Shown here piece by piece: positions 25,535 through 34,399 of a stretch of DNA of 64,000 bases. The notes under the pieces were generated by a model. The model worked only from the letters and a program-made list of their open reading frames with translations, did no database searches and was not told where the DNA came from. The translations under genes were made by a program, and so were the position numbers. Where the stretch lies: assembly GCF_014648495.1 (NCBI RefSeq), contig NZ_BMRF01000013.1, forward strand, positions 124,001 through 188,000, given 5' to 3'. Numbering within the stretch: the first letter of the stretch is position 1; each line of letters begins with the position of its first letter. Source of the DNA: Actinomadura cremea. Lineage in GTDB: Bacteria; Actinomycetota; Actinomycetes; Streptosporangiales; Streptosporangiaceae.

Positions 25535-26593
25535 GTGACCACACCGGAGCCGATCTCCCCCGCCGCCCGCCGCGGATTCGCCAGCGACAACCAGGCGTCC
25601 GTGCACCCCGAGGTCCTCGCGGCGCTCGCCGCGGTGAACGACGGGCACCAGCCCGCCTACGGGGACGACACGGTCACCGCGCGGCTCGGCGAGGTCGTCC
25701 GGGGGCACTTCGGGGCGCGGGCCGAGGTGTACCCGGTGTTCAACGGGACGGGCGCGAACGTCGTGGCGCTGCAGGCGATGTCGGAGCGGTGGAGCGCGGT
25801 GATCTGCCCCGACTCGGCCCACATCGACACCGACGAGTGCGGCGCCCCCGAGAAGATCGCGGGCATCAAGCTCGTCACCGCGCACGCCCCGGACGGGAAG
25901 CTGACGCCCGCGGCGGTGGAGCGGCTCGCCGTCGGGTTCGGCAGCGTGCAGCGCGCGCAGCCCGCCGTCGTGTCGATCAGCCAGAGCACCGAGTTCGGGA
26001 CCGTCTACACCCCGGAGGAGGTCGCGGCGATCGCGGCGGCGGCGCACGAGCGCGGCCTGGGCGTCCACATGGACGGCGCCCGCCTCGCCAACGCGGCCGC
26101 CGCGCTGGACGTCCCGCTGCGGGCCCTCACGACCGACGCGGGCGTGGACGTCCTGTCGTTCGGCGGTACGAAGAACGGGCTGCTGCTCGGCGAGGCGGTC
26201 GTCGTGCTGAACCCGGACGCCGCCCGCGGCGTCGAGTTCCTGCGCAAGTCGAGCCTGCAACTGGCGTCCAAGATGCGGTACGTGTCGGCGCAGCTCGTGG
26301 CCCTGCTCGAAGGCGACCTGTGGCACCGCAACGCCGCGCGGGCCAACGCGATGGCGCGGCGGCTGGCCGGCGGCGCGGGCGCGCTGCCCGGCGTCGAGAT
26401 CACCCAGGCGGTGCAGGCCAACACGGTGTTCGCGATCCTGCCGAAGGACGTGTGCGAGCGGCTCCGCGAGCGGTTCGCGTTCTACGTGTGGGACGACCGG
26501 ACGGGCGAGGTCCGCTGGGTGTGCTCGTTCGACACCACCGAGGAGGACGTCGACGCGTTCGTCGCCGCACTCGCCGCGGAGCTCCCGGACTGA
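25535..26593 (+). CDS. Low-specificity L-threonine aldolase (PLP enzyme)
   Basis: 352 residues from GTG 25535. The same frame is open far upstream, but the protein family begins at [14 protein letters not shown]. The conserved [28 protein letters not shown] and [16 protein letters not shown] (PLP Lys near residue 210) define the beta-eliminating lyase/threonine aldolase family. It cleaves L-threonine or L-allo-threonine to glycine and acetaldehyde. Cytoplasmic, normal length. Confidence 0.9.
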   Translation: MTTPEPISPAARRGFASDNQASVHPEVLAALAAVNDGHQPAYGDDTVTARLGEVVRGHFGARAEVYPVFNGTGANVVALQAMSERWSAVICPDSAHIDTDECGAPEKIAGIKLVTAHAPDGKLTPAAVERLAVGFGSVQRAQPAVVSISQSTEFGTVYTPEEVAAIAAAAHERGLGVHMDGARLANAAAALDVPLRALTTDAGVDVLSFGGTKNGLLLGEAVVVLNPDAARGVEFLRKSSLQLASKMRYVSAQLVALLEGDLWHRNAARANAMARRLAGGAGALPGVEITQAVQANTVFAILPKDVCERLRERFAFYVWDDRTGEVRWVCSFDTTEEDVDAFVAALAAELPD

Positions 26594-26625
26594 CGCGCCG
26601 AGCTGCGAGAACGACGCCGCCGGCA

Positions 26626-26657
26626 TCCCGATCATCGGGAACCAAGCGAACGCTTGG
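26626..26657. promoter_or_regulatory. Two adjacent palindromes before the thiolase gene
   Basis: TCCCGAT-C-ATCGGGA (26626-26640) is followed after one base by CCAAGCG-AA-CGCTTGG (26642-26657). Both are perfect. The second resembles a TetR-type operator of lipid-catabolism genes and lies about 60 bases before the thiolase ATG. Confidence 0.55.
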
Positions 26658-26714
26658 ACGCGCCTCCGCGTTATCGTGTCCCGAACTGGATTCGGTACGA
26701 GAGAGGCGAGCCTG

Positions 26715-27905
26715 ATGGCCAACCGCACCTTCGTCGTCGGCGTGGGCATGACCAAGTTCGAGAAGCCGGGCTCCCGCGACTGGGAGTACCCCGACATGGC
26801 CAAGGAGGCCGTCGGCAACGCCCTGCAGGACGCCGGCGTCGGCTACGACAAGATCGAGATGGCCTACGCGGGCTCGATGTACGGGTCGATGGGCCAGCGC
26901 GCCCTCTACGAGACCGGCATGACCGGCATCCCGGTGATGACCGTCATGAACGCCTGCGCCACCGGATCCAGCGCGCTGTTCCTCGCCCGCCAGGCCGTCC
27001 GCGGCGGCCTCGCCGACTGCGCCCTCGCGCTCGGCATGGAGAAGATGAAGAAGGGGTCGCTCGGCGCGGGCATGGACTCCAAGGTCACCATCATCGACCA
27101 CCACCTGCGCTCGATGACCGCGGGCCGCGAGTGGGAGCTGGACAAGGCGCCCATGCCGCAGATGTTCGGCAACGCCGGCCGCGAGCACATGGAGAAGTAC
27201 GGCTCCACCCCCGACCACTTCGCCTGGATCGGCTGGAAGAACCACAAGCACTCCGTGAACAACCCGTACGCCCAGTTCCAGGACGAGTACTCCCTCGACG
27301 ACATCAAGAACGCCACGATGGTGTTCGACCCGCTCACCAAGCTGCAGTGCTCCCCGACCTCCGACGGCGCCGGGGCCGCCCTCGTCGTCAGCGAGCGGTT
27401 CCTCGACGAGAACGACCTCTGGGACCAGGCCGTCGAGATCGCCGGGCACCACATCTCGACCGACACCCCCGAAAGCTTCGAGGACCACTCGTCCATCAAC
27501 GTGGTCGGCTTCGGCTGCTCGCAGCGCGCCGCCCGCGCCGCAATGGACGAGGCGCAGGTCGCCATCGAGGACGTCGACGTCATCGAGCTGCACGACTGCT
27601 TCAGCGCCAACGAGCTGATCACCTACGAGGCGCTCGGCATGGCCGGGGTCGGCGAGGGCCACAAGCTGATCGACGACAAGGCCACCACCTACGGCGGCAC
27701 GTGGGTCGTCAACCCCTCCGGCGGGCTGATCTCCAAGGGCCACCCGCTGGGCGCCACCGGCCTAGCGCAGTGCGCCGAGCTGACCTGGCAGCTGCGCGGC
27801 CAGGCCGGCGCCCGGCAGGTGGACGGCGCCCGCGTCGCCCTGCAGCACAACATCGGCCTCGGCAGCGCCTGCGCCGTCGCCGTCTACAAGCCCGCCACCG
27901 CCTGA
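26715..27905 (+). CDS. SCP-x-type thiolase / lipid-transfer protein
   Basis: 396 residues from ATG 26715. The nucleophile Cys is in [20 protein letters not shown] (about 80). The second active-site region is [14 protein letters not shown] (about 292) and the C-terminal motif is [10 protein letters not shown] (about 345). The HDCF sequence and the absence of a second catalytic Cys near the C-terminus match the SCP-x/lipid-transfer thiolase group rather than classical FadA. Members act in side-chain beta-oxidation of sterols and other branched acyl-CoAs. It stands alone between paired palindromes upstream and a strong terminator downstream. GC3 codon use is normal. Confidence 0.88.
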   Translation: MANRTFVVGVGMTKFEKPGSRDWEYPDMAKEAVGNALQDAGVGYDKIEMAYAGSMYGSMGQRALYETGMTGIPVMTVMNACATGSSALFLARQAVRGGLADCALALGMEKMKKGSLGAGMDSKVTIIDHHLRSMTAGREWELDKAPMPQMFGNAGREHMEKYGSTPDHFAWIGWKNHKHSVNNPYAQFQDEYSLDDIKNATMVFDPLTKLQCSPTSDGAGAALVVSERFLDENDLWDQAVEIAGHHISTDTPESFEDHSSINVVGFGCSQRAARAAMDEAQVAIEDVDVIELHDCFSANELITYEALGMAGVGEGHKLIDDKATTYGGTWVVNPSGGLISKGHPLGATGLAQCAELTWQLRGQAGARQVDGARVALQHNIGLGSACAVAVYKPATA

Positions 27906-27922
27906 CGCACGGGACCGCGGCC

Positions 27923-27979
27923 CGAACGGGGCCCGTCCGTCCGGGGGCCTCGGCCGACCGGACGAACGGGCCCCGTTCG
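27923..27979 (+). terminator. Strong terminator hairpin after the thiolase gene
   Basis: The arms at 27923-27944 and 27958-27979 pair over 22 positions with one mismatch, with a 13-base loop. It begins 17 bases after the stop codon. Confidence 0.8.
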
Positions 27980-28076
27980 CGTCACCACGCACCGCACATG
28001 CGACAAACCCTGCCTCTTGTCTCAACGGGTCCGCGCACCTACCCTCGAGGTGAGCAGACACCGATCAGGAGGTGCG

Positions 28077-28955
28077 ATGCCCGCCTCGCCCCCGACGGCC
28101 GCACGCGCCCCCCTCGGCCCCGGCACCCTCCTCTGGCGGCACGCCGCCGACGTGCGCTCCCTGCTGCCCGGCCCCGCCGCCGGACTGCTGCAACTGCTGC
28201 ACCCCGCGATCGGCGCCGGCGTCTCCGACCACTCCGCGTTCTTCGACGCCCCGTTCGACCGCATCCACCGGTCCGTCCCGCAGATCTGGGCCACGATCCT
28301 CGCCCCCGACGCGGACGCCCGCGGCCGCGACATCCGCGACCTGCACCGCGGCATCGGCGGCGTCGACGAGCACGCCCGCCGCTACCACGCCCTCGAACCC
28401 GAGACGTTCTGGTGGGCGCACGCCACCTTCACCTGGGAGATCTTCCGGGCCGCCGAACTCTTCCACCCCGGCACCCTCACCGCCGAGGACCACGAGCGCA
28501 TGTACGCCGAGACCGTCACCTGGTACTCCCGCTACGGCGTCAGCATGCGCCCCGTCCCCGCCGACTACGCCGCGTTCCAGTCCAAGTTCTGGCACGTCTG
28601 CGCCGAACGCCTCGAACTCACCCCCGCCGCCGCCCGCGCCCTGGAGATCGCCAGGCACGGCTCCGACACCGTCACCCTCCTCCCCGTCGGCGGCCCCCGC
28701 CTCGACCGCGCCGGACGCGTCGTCGCCGAGCGGCCCCTGCGACTGGTCACCTTCGGCTGCCTGCCGGCCATCGTCCGCGACCGCTTCGACATCCCCTGGA
28801 GCGCGCTCGACCAGGCCCGCTTCGCCGCCCTGGCCGCGGCGAACCGGCAGGGCTACCGGATGATCCCCGCCGGCCTCAACCACTGGGCGCTGCGCAGCAT
28901 GCTGCGCTACATCGGCGCCCGTACCCGCGACCAGCGCTACGTCCCCGCCGCCTGA
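28077..28955 (+). CDS. MpaB/DUF2236-family oxygenase-like protein
   Basis: 292 residues from ATG 28077, after AGGAGG. It has the DUF2236 pattern: LLWRHAADVRSLLPGPAAGLLQLLHPAIGAGV (starting at about residue 17), FDAPFDRIHRSVP, then HRGIGGVDEHARRYHALEPETFWWAHATFTW with several His that could hold haem, and a Trp/Tyr-rich middle. The family includes MpaB and latex-clearing-protein-like oxygenases that act on lipids or terpenoids. Substrate unknown. It converges on the CqsA-like gene. Confidence 0.8.
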   Translation: MPASPPTAARAPLGPGTLLWRHAADVRSLLPGPAAGLLQLLHPAIGAGVSDHSAFFDAPFDRIHRSVPQIWATILAPDADARGRDIRDLHRGIGGVDEHARRYHALEPETFWWAHATFTWEIFRAAELFHPGTLTAEDHERMYAETVTWYSRYGVSMRPVPADYAAFQSKFWHVCAERLELTPAAARALEIARHGSDTVTLLPVGGPRLDRAGRVVAERPLRLVTFGCLPAIVRDRFDIPWSALDQARFAALAAANRQGYRMIPAGLNHWALRSMLRYIGARTRDQRYVPAA

Positions 28956-28997
28956 CCGGCGACCGGAGCGGAGCGGAGGTCGCCGGTCAGGCGGCGG
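28945..28997. terminator. Bidirectional terminator with a 20-bp perfect stem
   Basis: The arms at 28945-28964 and 28978-28997 are perfect complements around a 13-base loop. The left arm covers the last codons and stop of the DUF2236 gene. It lies between two convergent genes and can serve both. Confidence 0.85.
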
Positions 28998-29047
28998 CCC
29001 TTGCCCGGGGGGGCGTGGGGGGTCGTCCCCTCACAGTGACTCGCCGG

Positions 29048-30211
29048 TCAGGTCCGGGGCAGCGGGACCAGGTCGCGGACCTCGCGGCACACCGCGAGGA
29101 CCAGGGAGACGTCGTCGTCGGTCAGTCCCGCGTGCGCCGACAGCCGGACGAGGTTGCGGTGCGGCGACGCCGCCGGCTGGAACAGGGCGGCGCTGAACAC
29201 GCCCCGCGCCGTCAGCGCGTCCCGCAGCAGCAGCGCGGCCGGCTCCGTCCCCGTCTCCACCCCGACGATCTGCGTGTCGGCGTCGACGAGCCGGTACCCC
29301 AGGTCGGCCAGACCGTCCCGCAGGCGGCGCGTCACCGCACCGAGCCGCTCGCGCCGCCACCCCTCGTCCCGCACGATGTCCAGCGCGGCCCGCAGCCCCG
29401 CCACCTCGTGCGGCCGCAGCGTCGAACCGCACACCGCCGGGAACGCCGAGTCGACGAACCGGTCGGCGAAGCCCGGACGATCGCAGACGACCAGCCCCGC
29501 CCGCGCGTGCAGCGCCTTCGACAGGCTCGCGGTGCGGAAGGCGACACGGCCCCCCAGCCCGAGCTCCCCGGCCAGCCCCTCACCGCGCTCCCCCCGGACG
29601 CCCAGCGAGTGCGACTCGTCCACCACCAGCAGGCACTCGCGCTCCTCGGCCAGCCGGACGAGCGCGTCCAGCGGGCCGCGCGCCCCGCTCGTCCCGTACA
29701 CGGCGTCGACCACGACGACCCCGGACCCGCCGACGTCGATCCGCCGACGCAGGTGGTCCACGTCGTTGTGCCGGAAGTACGCGATCTCTGCCCCGGCCGC
29801 GCGCGCCCCCTCCCACAGCGACAGGTGCGCCAGCGCGTCCAGGTACACCGGCACGTCCGGACCGGCCACCACCTGCATCAGCCCGGTGTTGGCCGCCCAG
29901 CCGGACGGGCACAGGACACCGGCCCGCGCGCCCATGTGCCGCGCGAACGCGTCGCCCAGCGCCCTCTGCGGATGGTCGGCGGGCGGGCGGCGCGCGCGGG
30001 AGACGGTCTCGCCGGCGTCCGCCGACCGCAGGCCCGCGACCATCGCCCCGGCGATCGCCGGATGCTCGCCGAGCGCCAGGTAGTCGCTGCAGGTCAGCAT
30101 GACCGTCCGTTCGGCGTCGGGCGTGCGCGGTACCCGGGGCGCGCCGCCCGCGCCGTGGTGGTCCCCGATGCGTTCGCCCAGGCGCCGGTGCGCGCTCGTC
30201 AATGCCGTCAC
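29048..30211 (-). CDS. CqsA-like alpha-oxoamine synthase (PLP)
   Basis: 387 residues of the aminotransferase class I/II alpha-oxoamine synthase family. Beyond the family motifs it matches the CAI-1 autoinducer synthase CqsA: SGWAANTGLMQ, VYLDALAHLSLWEGARAAGA, SGVVVVDAVYGTSG, LLVVDESHSLGVRGERGEGL and TASLSKALHARAGL with the PLP Lys, plus a C-terminal NLVRLSAH. CqsA condenses an acyl-CoA with S-adenosylmethionine or an amino acid to make alpha-amino- or alpha-hydroxyketone signals. KBL and AONS lack SLWEGAR. The GTG at 30211 is close to its GGGGGAG site, and TTG at 30202 is an alternative start. No CqsS-like receptor gene is visible. The promoter carries an iron-box-like sequence. Confidence 0.78.
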   Translation of the reverse strand: MTALTSAHRRLGERIGDHHGAGGAPRVPRTPDAERTVMLTCSDYLALGEHPAIAGAMVAGLRSADAGETVSRARRPPADHPQRALGDAFARHMGARAGVLCPSGWAANTGLMQVVAGPDVPVYLDALAHLSLWEGARAAGAEIAYFRHNDVDHLRRRIDVGGSGVVVVDAVYGTSGARGPLDALVRLAEERECLLVVDESHSLGVRGERGEGLAGELGLGGRVAFRTASLSKALHARAGLVVCDRPGFADRFVDSAFPAVCGSTLRPHEVAGLRAALDIVRDEGWRRERLGAVTRRLRDGLADLGYRLVDADTQIVGVETGTEPAALLLRDALTARGVFSAALFQPAASPHRNLVRLSAHAGLTDDDVSLVLAVCREVRDLVPLPRT

Positions 30212-30235
30212 TCTCCCCCGTCACGGATACATCAC

Positions 30236-30266
30236 TTAGTGTAGCGTGACCTAATCAGCATGTGAA
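30236..30266 (-). promoter_or_regulatory. Promoter of the CqsA-like gene overlapped by an IdeR/DmdR-like iron box
   Basis: Read on the minus strand, TTCACA (30261-30266), 17 bases and TACACT (30238-30243) make a good promoter, with transcription start near 30231. The 19-base sequence TTAGGTCACGCTACACTAA (30236-30254) covers the -10 and most of the spacer. It agrees at 15 of 19 positions with the IdeR/DmdR consensus TTAGGTTAGGCTAACCTAA, so repression by an iron-loaded regulator is likely. Confidence 0.6.
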
Positions 30267-30274
30267 AAGGATCT

Positions 30275-30905
30275 ATGGAGACCGCCAAGGACGGGCGTGC
30301 CGCGCAACGGCCCGGTACCCGGTCCGGCGCAGGTCGACGGCGGACCGGGCGGCCCCTCGCGCTGAGCGTGCTCCCCGTGCCCGAGACGTCCACCACGCCC
30401 CGGCGACGCTCTCGCCCTCGTCGGGACGCTCGCACTGCGGGCCGTCCCGCCAGGCCCGACGCTGCACGCGGTGCCACCGTTCCGCGCGTCCGGTCCCGGT
30501 GGGACGGCCGCCTTCCGGACGCTGCGCCGGCGACCGCCTTTACATTGTAGATCATCAACTGCCCGTGCTAGCGTGGCCCTCGAGCCCCGAGCAGATCGGA
30601 CGCCGACCGCGTCGTCGGATCGCCGCCGTACGGGGCACTCCAGGGTCCTCCCCTTCTCGCCGTCACGGCGTCGTCCGGTGACACCGCCGCCCGTGCGCCC
30701 CGAGCGCCTGGCGAGGCTCCGTCATCCGGAACCGAGAACGCCACGCGACGTCACGCGGATCTCCCGGGCCATCGACGGGCCCACCGAGACGCAGCGTCCC
30801 AGCCCCAGCGGCACGCCTCCCCCACCTTCCGGCCTCTGCGGCCGCCCGTCGCCACGCCTACGCGCGTCCGCGGGCGCCGTCCCCTCCGCCGTCTCGGGAG
30901 TCTCG
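30275..30905. other. Region of about 630 bases without a supported gene
   Basis: Frames are open here (for example 30275-30550 and upstream in the MFS frame), but none has a recognisable domain or consistent codon bias. TTGTAG-N18-TAGCGT near 30544-30573 could be a promoter toward the MFS gene, with an extended -10 (TGCTAGCGT). The stretch may be a decayed gene plus a long leader. Confidence 0.4.
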
Positions 30906-32060
30906 TTGCCATTCGCCGTCTACGTCCTCGGGCTCGCGGTGTTCGCCCAGGGCACCTCGGAGTTCATGCTCGCCGGCCTGCTGCCCGGCATCGCCGCCGA
31001 CCTGGACGTGTCCATCCCGGCCGCCGGGCTGCTCACGTCCGCGTTCGCCGTCGGCATGGCCGCCGGCGCGCCGCTGATGTCCCTGCTCGGGCGCCGCTGG
31101 CCGCACCGCCGCGCCCTGCTCGCGTTCCTGCTCGCCTTCGTCGCCGCCCACGTCGCCGGTGCCGTCACCACCGGCTACGGGGTGCTGCTGGCCACCCGCG
31201 TCGCCGCCGCGTTCGCCAACGCCGGGTTCTGGGCCGTCGCCCTCGCCGCCGCCGTCGGCATGGTCCCGCCGGACGCCCGCGCCCGCGCGACGTCCGTCGT
31301 GGTCGGCGGCGTCACCGTCGCCTGCGTCGCGGGCGTCCCCGCCGGCGCCCTGCTCGGCGGGCACTGGGGCTGGCGGTCCGCCTTCTGGGCGGTGGCGCTC
31401 GTGTCCCTGCCCGCCGTCGCCGCCATCGCGCGGACGATCCCGGACGAGCGTCCGAGCGTCCCGAGCCCGCGCCGCGTCCTGCGCGACCGCCGCGTCCTGC
31501 TCGCGCTCCTGACGAACGCGCTCGTCCAGGGCGCGACGTTCTGCACCTTCACCTACCTGTCGCCGCTCGCCACCCGCGTGACCGGGCTGGACGAGGCATG
31601 GGTGCCGGTGCTCCTGGCCCTGTTCGGCGTCGGCTCGTTCGTCGGCGTCACGCTCGGCGGCCGGATCGCCGACGCGCACCCGACCGTCCTCGTCCTGGCC
31701 GGGGCGGGCTCGCTGGCTGCGGGCTGGACGGCGCTCGCCCTCGCCGCGGGGAACCCGGTCGCCGCGACCGTGCTCGTCTTCGTGCAGGGCATGCTCGCGT
31801 TCGGGACGGGCCCGGCGCTGATCACACGCGTCCTGCACCTGGCGGCCGGGGCGCCCACGCTGGCCGGCGGCTTCGCCACCGCCGCCTTCAACGTGGGCGC
31901 CGTCATCGGCCCGTGGCTCGGCGGCCTCGCGATCGGCGCGGGTCTCGGCCATCGCTCCCCCGCGTGGGTGAGCGCGCTGCTGACGTGCCTCGCCCTGGCC
32001 GTCCTCGCGACTCAGGTCAGCGCGCTCCGCACGGTCGAACCGGCGAACGCGGGCAGGTAG
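30906..32060 (+). CDS. MFS drug exporter of the Cmx/CmrA type
   Basis: 384 residues from TTG 30906, in line with family members that begin MPFAIYVLGLAVFAQGTSEFM. Twelve membrane helices are visible. The signatures VFAQGTSEFMLAGLLPGIA, SIPAAGLLTSAFAVGM, the loop GRRWPHRRAL and GVTVACVAGVPAGALLG are those of chloramphenicol-efflux Cmx proteins. Export of chloramphenicol-like or other hydrophobic molecules is likely. A role in exporting the product of the CqsA-like enzyme is only a guess from position. The end overlaps the convergent GDSL gene by 49 bases. Confidence 0.87.
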   Translation: MPFAVYVLGLAVFAQGTSEFMLAGLLPGIAADLDVSIPAAGLLTSAFAVGMAAGAPLMSLLGRRWPHRRALLAFLLAFVAAHVAGAVTTGYGVLLATRVAAAFANAGFWAVALAAAVGMVPPDARARATSVVVGGVTVACVAGVPAGALLGGHWGWRSAFWAVALVSLPAVAAIARTIPDERPSVPSPRRVLRDRRVLLALLTNALVQGATFCTFTYLSPLATRVTGLDEAWVPVLLALFGVGSFVGVTLGGRIADAHPTVLVLAGAGSLAAGWTALALAAGNPVAATVLVFVQGMLAFGTGPALITRVLHLAAGAPTLAGGFATAAFNVGAVIGPWLGGLAIGAGLGHRSPAWVSALLTCLALAVLATQVSALRTVEPANAGR

Positions 32061-32827
32061 CCGAGCCGGTGGCCGCGGGCCGTCGGGTGGTAGGAGTCCT
32101 CGAAGGGCCACGCGACCGCGTTGAGCCAGTCGTCGCCCGAGCACAGCTCGTGCCCGTCGAACTCGTCGCGCACGTCCGACCAGACGAACCCGGCGCGGCC
32201 CGCGGCCTTCTCGATCGTCCCGTCGAGGGCGTCGGCGGCCCCGTTCAGCGCCTTCCGCTTCGTGTTGCCGATCCCGATGCAGCCGCTGACGACCGTGTAG
32301 AGGCGCGGGTACCCGAGCACCACCACCCGCGCCTCCGGCGCCCGGTCGCGGATCTTCCCGTACAGGTCGTCCAACCGGCCGGGCAGCGTGTTCGCGATGT
32401 ACCGCTCGGCCTCGGCGACCCGGCTCTCGCACGCCGACGTCGACTGCAGCACGCACGTCAGCATCACGTCGGAGAACCCGGCGTCGTTGCCCCCGACCGT
32501 GATGCTGACGAGCGTCGTCCCGGCGCTCAGCGCGCCCAGCTGGCCGCTCGCGACGTCCGTGGACGTCGCCCCGGAGCACGCGGCGAACTGGTACGACTCG
32601 GTCTCGTTCTGCGCGGCCCAGAGATTCGGATAGGCGTTCGCGCTGCGCGTGCACGCACCGCTGCCGGGGTCGTAATTCCCGGCACCCGTCCCGGACGAGT
32701 AGGAATCACCGAGCGCGACATAGCGAACCCCGGCCGCCGAAGCGGACGCGGGCCACGCGAGCGAGCCGGCGGCGAGGACGGCCGCGCTGAAAGCGGCCAG
32801 GCAGGGGCGGGAGAGTCGCATCACCAC
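32012..32827 (-). CDS. Secreted GDSL/SGNH lipase-esterase
   Basis: 271 residues with a signal peptide (MVMRLSRPCLAAFSAAVLAA to ...ASASA, cleavage near residue 32). Block I is YVALGDSYSSGTGAG with the catalytic Ser, block III is VGGNDAGFSDV and block V is DSYHPTARGH with the catalytic Asp and His. Six Cys in the mature protein would form three disulfides, as in the Streptomyces extracellular GDSL lipases. It should hydrolyse esters outside the cell. The 3' end overlaps the MFS gene on the other strand. Confidence 0.92.
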   Translation of the reverse strand: MVMRLSRPCLAAFSAAVLAAGSLAWPASASAAGVRYVALGDSYSSGTGAGNYDPGSGACTRSANAYPNLWAAQNETESYQFAACSGATSTDVASGQLGALSAGTTLVSITVGGNDAGFSDVMLTCVLQSTSACESRVAEAERYIANTLPGRLDDLYGKIRDRAPEARVVVLGYPRLYTVVSGCIGIGNTKRKALNGAADALDGTIEKAAGRAGFVWSDVRDEFDGHELCSGDDWLNAVAWPFEDSYHPTARGHRLGYLPAFAGSTVRSALT

Positions 32828-33196
32828 TCCGGGGAAAATCGATCGGGCGTCGCCCGGTTCTTACCCGCCCCGCCATTAACTCAAGCCACCGAACTGATCA
32901 ACCGGGTTTCGTCATATTCCGCCCTTGATATCCCCATACGAGCCCTTCAAAGATCGTTGGCAACGGTTCATAAACGCGCCTCACAGCCGCTATTCACGTT
33001 CCGTTCAATGCCCGAGACGGACACAATCCACTAACCCTCGGCGATCAGGGCCGCCGGCCCCCATGCCCGCGGTCGGGCGATGGCGCGGGCGTGATCGCGG
33101 GCCGGGTCGGCTTGCGGGATGCGCCGCGCGTCGCGGCCCCGGCACGGGCCGTCGAGGGGAGGGCCGCGCGCCCGCGACCGTGGTCAGGACGGCCCT

Positions 33197-33215
33197 CCAT
33201 AACGATCGGCTATGG
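33197..33215. repeat. Inverted repeat CCATA-N9-TATGG before the aldo/keto reductase
   Basis: Perfect 5-bp arms at 33197-33201 and 33211-33215 around a spacer containing CGATCG, 70 bases before the reductase start. The 458-base gap 32828-33285 holds no supported gene. Its left part is AT-richer and probably carries the GDSL promoter. Confidence 0.4.
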
Positions 33216-33285
33216 CGCCTTGTCTTGGACGGCCGGGTCGCGCCGGGACCACGCTTGGACGCATCCCGATCTTGAGGAGCATCCA

Positions 33286-34278
33286 GTGAGCACGCTTCCC
33301 ACCCGTTCCCTCGGCCGCCTCGAGGTGTCCGCGATCGGCTTCGGCGCCATGGTGCTGTCGCCCGGCATGTACGGGCAGGTCGACGACGAGCGGGGCCTGG
33401 CGGCGCTGCGGCACGCGTTCGACCGCGGTGCCACGTTCGTCGACACCAGCGACGGCTACGGCGAGGACGGCCACAACGAGCGGCTGGTCGGCCGCGCGCT
33501 GCGAGGCAGGAGGGACGGCATCGCGGTCGCGACGAAGTTCGGCTTCAACCTGCCCGACGGCGTCGAGCCGCACCCGTTCCCCGTCGGGTTCGCGTTCGGG
33601 GAACTGGCGGTCAACTGCGATCCCCGGCACGTCCGGGGCTACGCGGAGACGAGTCTGCGCAACCTGCGGACCGACGCCATCGACCTGTACTACCCGCACT
33701 TCCCGGACCCGCTGGTGCCGATCGAGGACACCGCCGGCGCGGTCGGCGAACTCGTCGCCGACGGGCTCGTCCGGTACTTCGGGCTGTCGAACGTGACCGC
33801 CGACCAGCTCCGCCGCGCCCACGCCGTCCACCCGGTGCAGGCCGTCCAGACCGAGTGGTCGATGTGGCGGCCCGTCGACCCCGACCTCCTCGCCGCCGCA
33901 CGGGAGCTCGGCGTCGGCCTCGTCACCTGGAGCCCGCTCGGCGCGGGGTTCCTCACCGGGACGGTCGACAGGGTCGGGGACGGCGACTTCCGCAAGAACA
34001 ACCCGCGCTTCGACGACGCGAACCTCGCCGCCAACCGCGCCTCGTACGCGGCGGTGCGGGACATCGCCGCCGACCTCGAGGTGTCCCCCGGTCAGCTGGC
34101 CCTGGCGTGGCTGCTGCACCGCGGGCCGGACGTCGTGCCGATCCCCGGGAGCCGCACGCCCGCCCATATCGGGGAGAACCTGGAGGCCGCGCGCGTCGAC
34201 CTGCCCGCGGACGTCCTCGCCCGGATCGACGACGCGCTCTCGGGCGTCGCCACGTCCGGCGGAACCCTGCTCCGATGA
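33286..34278 (+). CDS. Aldo/keto reductase
   Basis: 330 residues from GTG 33286, after GAGGAG. The catalytic tetrad is visible: Asp and Tyr in TFVDTSDGYGEDGHNE, Lys in AVATKFGFN, and His in IDLYYPHFPDPLVPIED. The NADPH-binding end is VVPIPGSRTPAHIGENLEAA. GFGAMVLSPGMYG at the N-terminus is typical of the AKR13-type oxidoreductases. It is a cytoplasmic carbonyl reductase with unknown substrate, a single gene with its own probable promoter. Confidence 0.92.
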   Translation: MSTLPTRSLGRLEVSAIGFGAMVLSPGMYGQVDDERGLAALRHAFDRGATFVDTSDGYGEDGHNERLVGRALRGRRDGIAVATKFGFNLPDGVEPHPFPVGFAFGELAVNCDPRHVRGYAETSLRNLRTDAIDLYYPHFPDPLVPIEDTAGAVGELVADGLVRYFGLSNVTADQLRRAHAVHPVQAVQTEWSMWRPVDPDLLAAARELGVGLVTWSPLGAGFLTGTVDRVGDGDFRKNNPRFDDANLAANRASYAAVRDIAADLEVSPGQLALAWLLHRGPDVVPIPGSRTPAHIGENLEAARVDLPADVLARIDDALSGVATSGGTLLR

Positions 34279-34399
34279 GGGCCCGGCTCGGGAGGCCGGC
34301 GCGCACTACGACTTCACCGTTTCCACCTGAGGGAATCACCACGGCTAACCTTTAATACGCCTGATCTGGAATACTGCCGGGAACCGCGACCCTGGGGGC

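Noticed and set aside
30275-30550. Rightward ORF of 91 codons just after the iron box
   Set aside because: It has a plausible ATG but no domain, skewed Arg/Pro composition and poor GC3 bias, so it is treated as part of an unassigned region.
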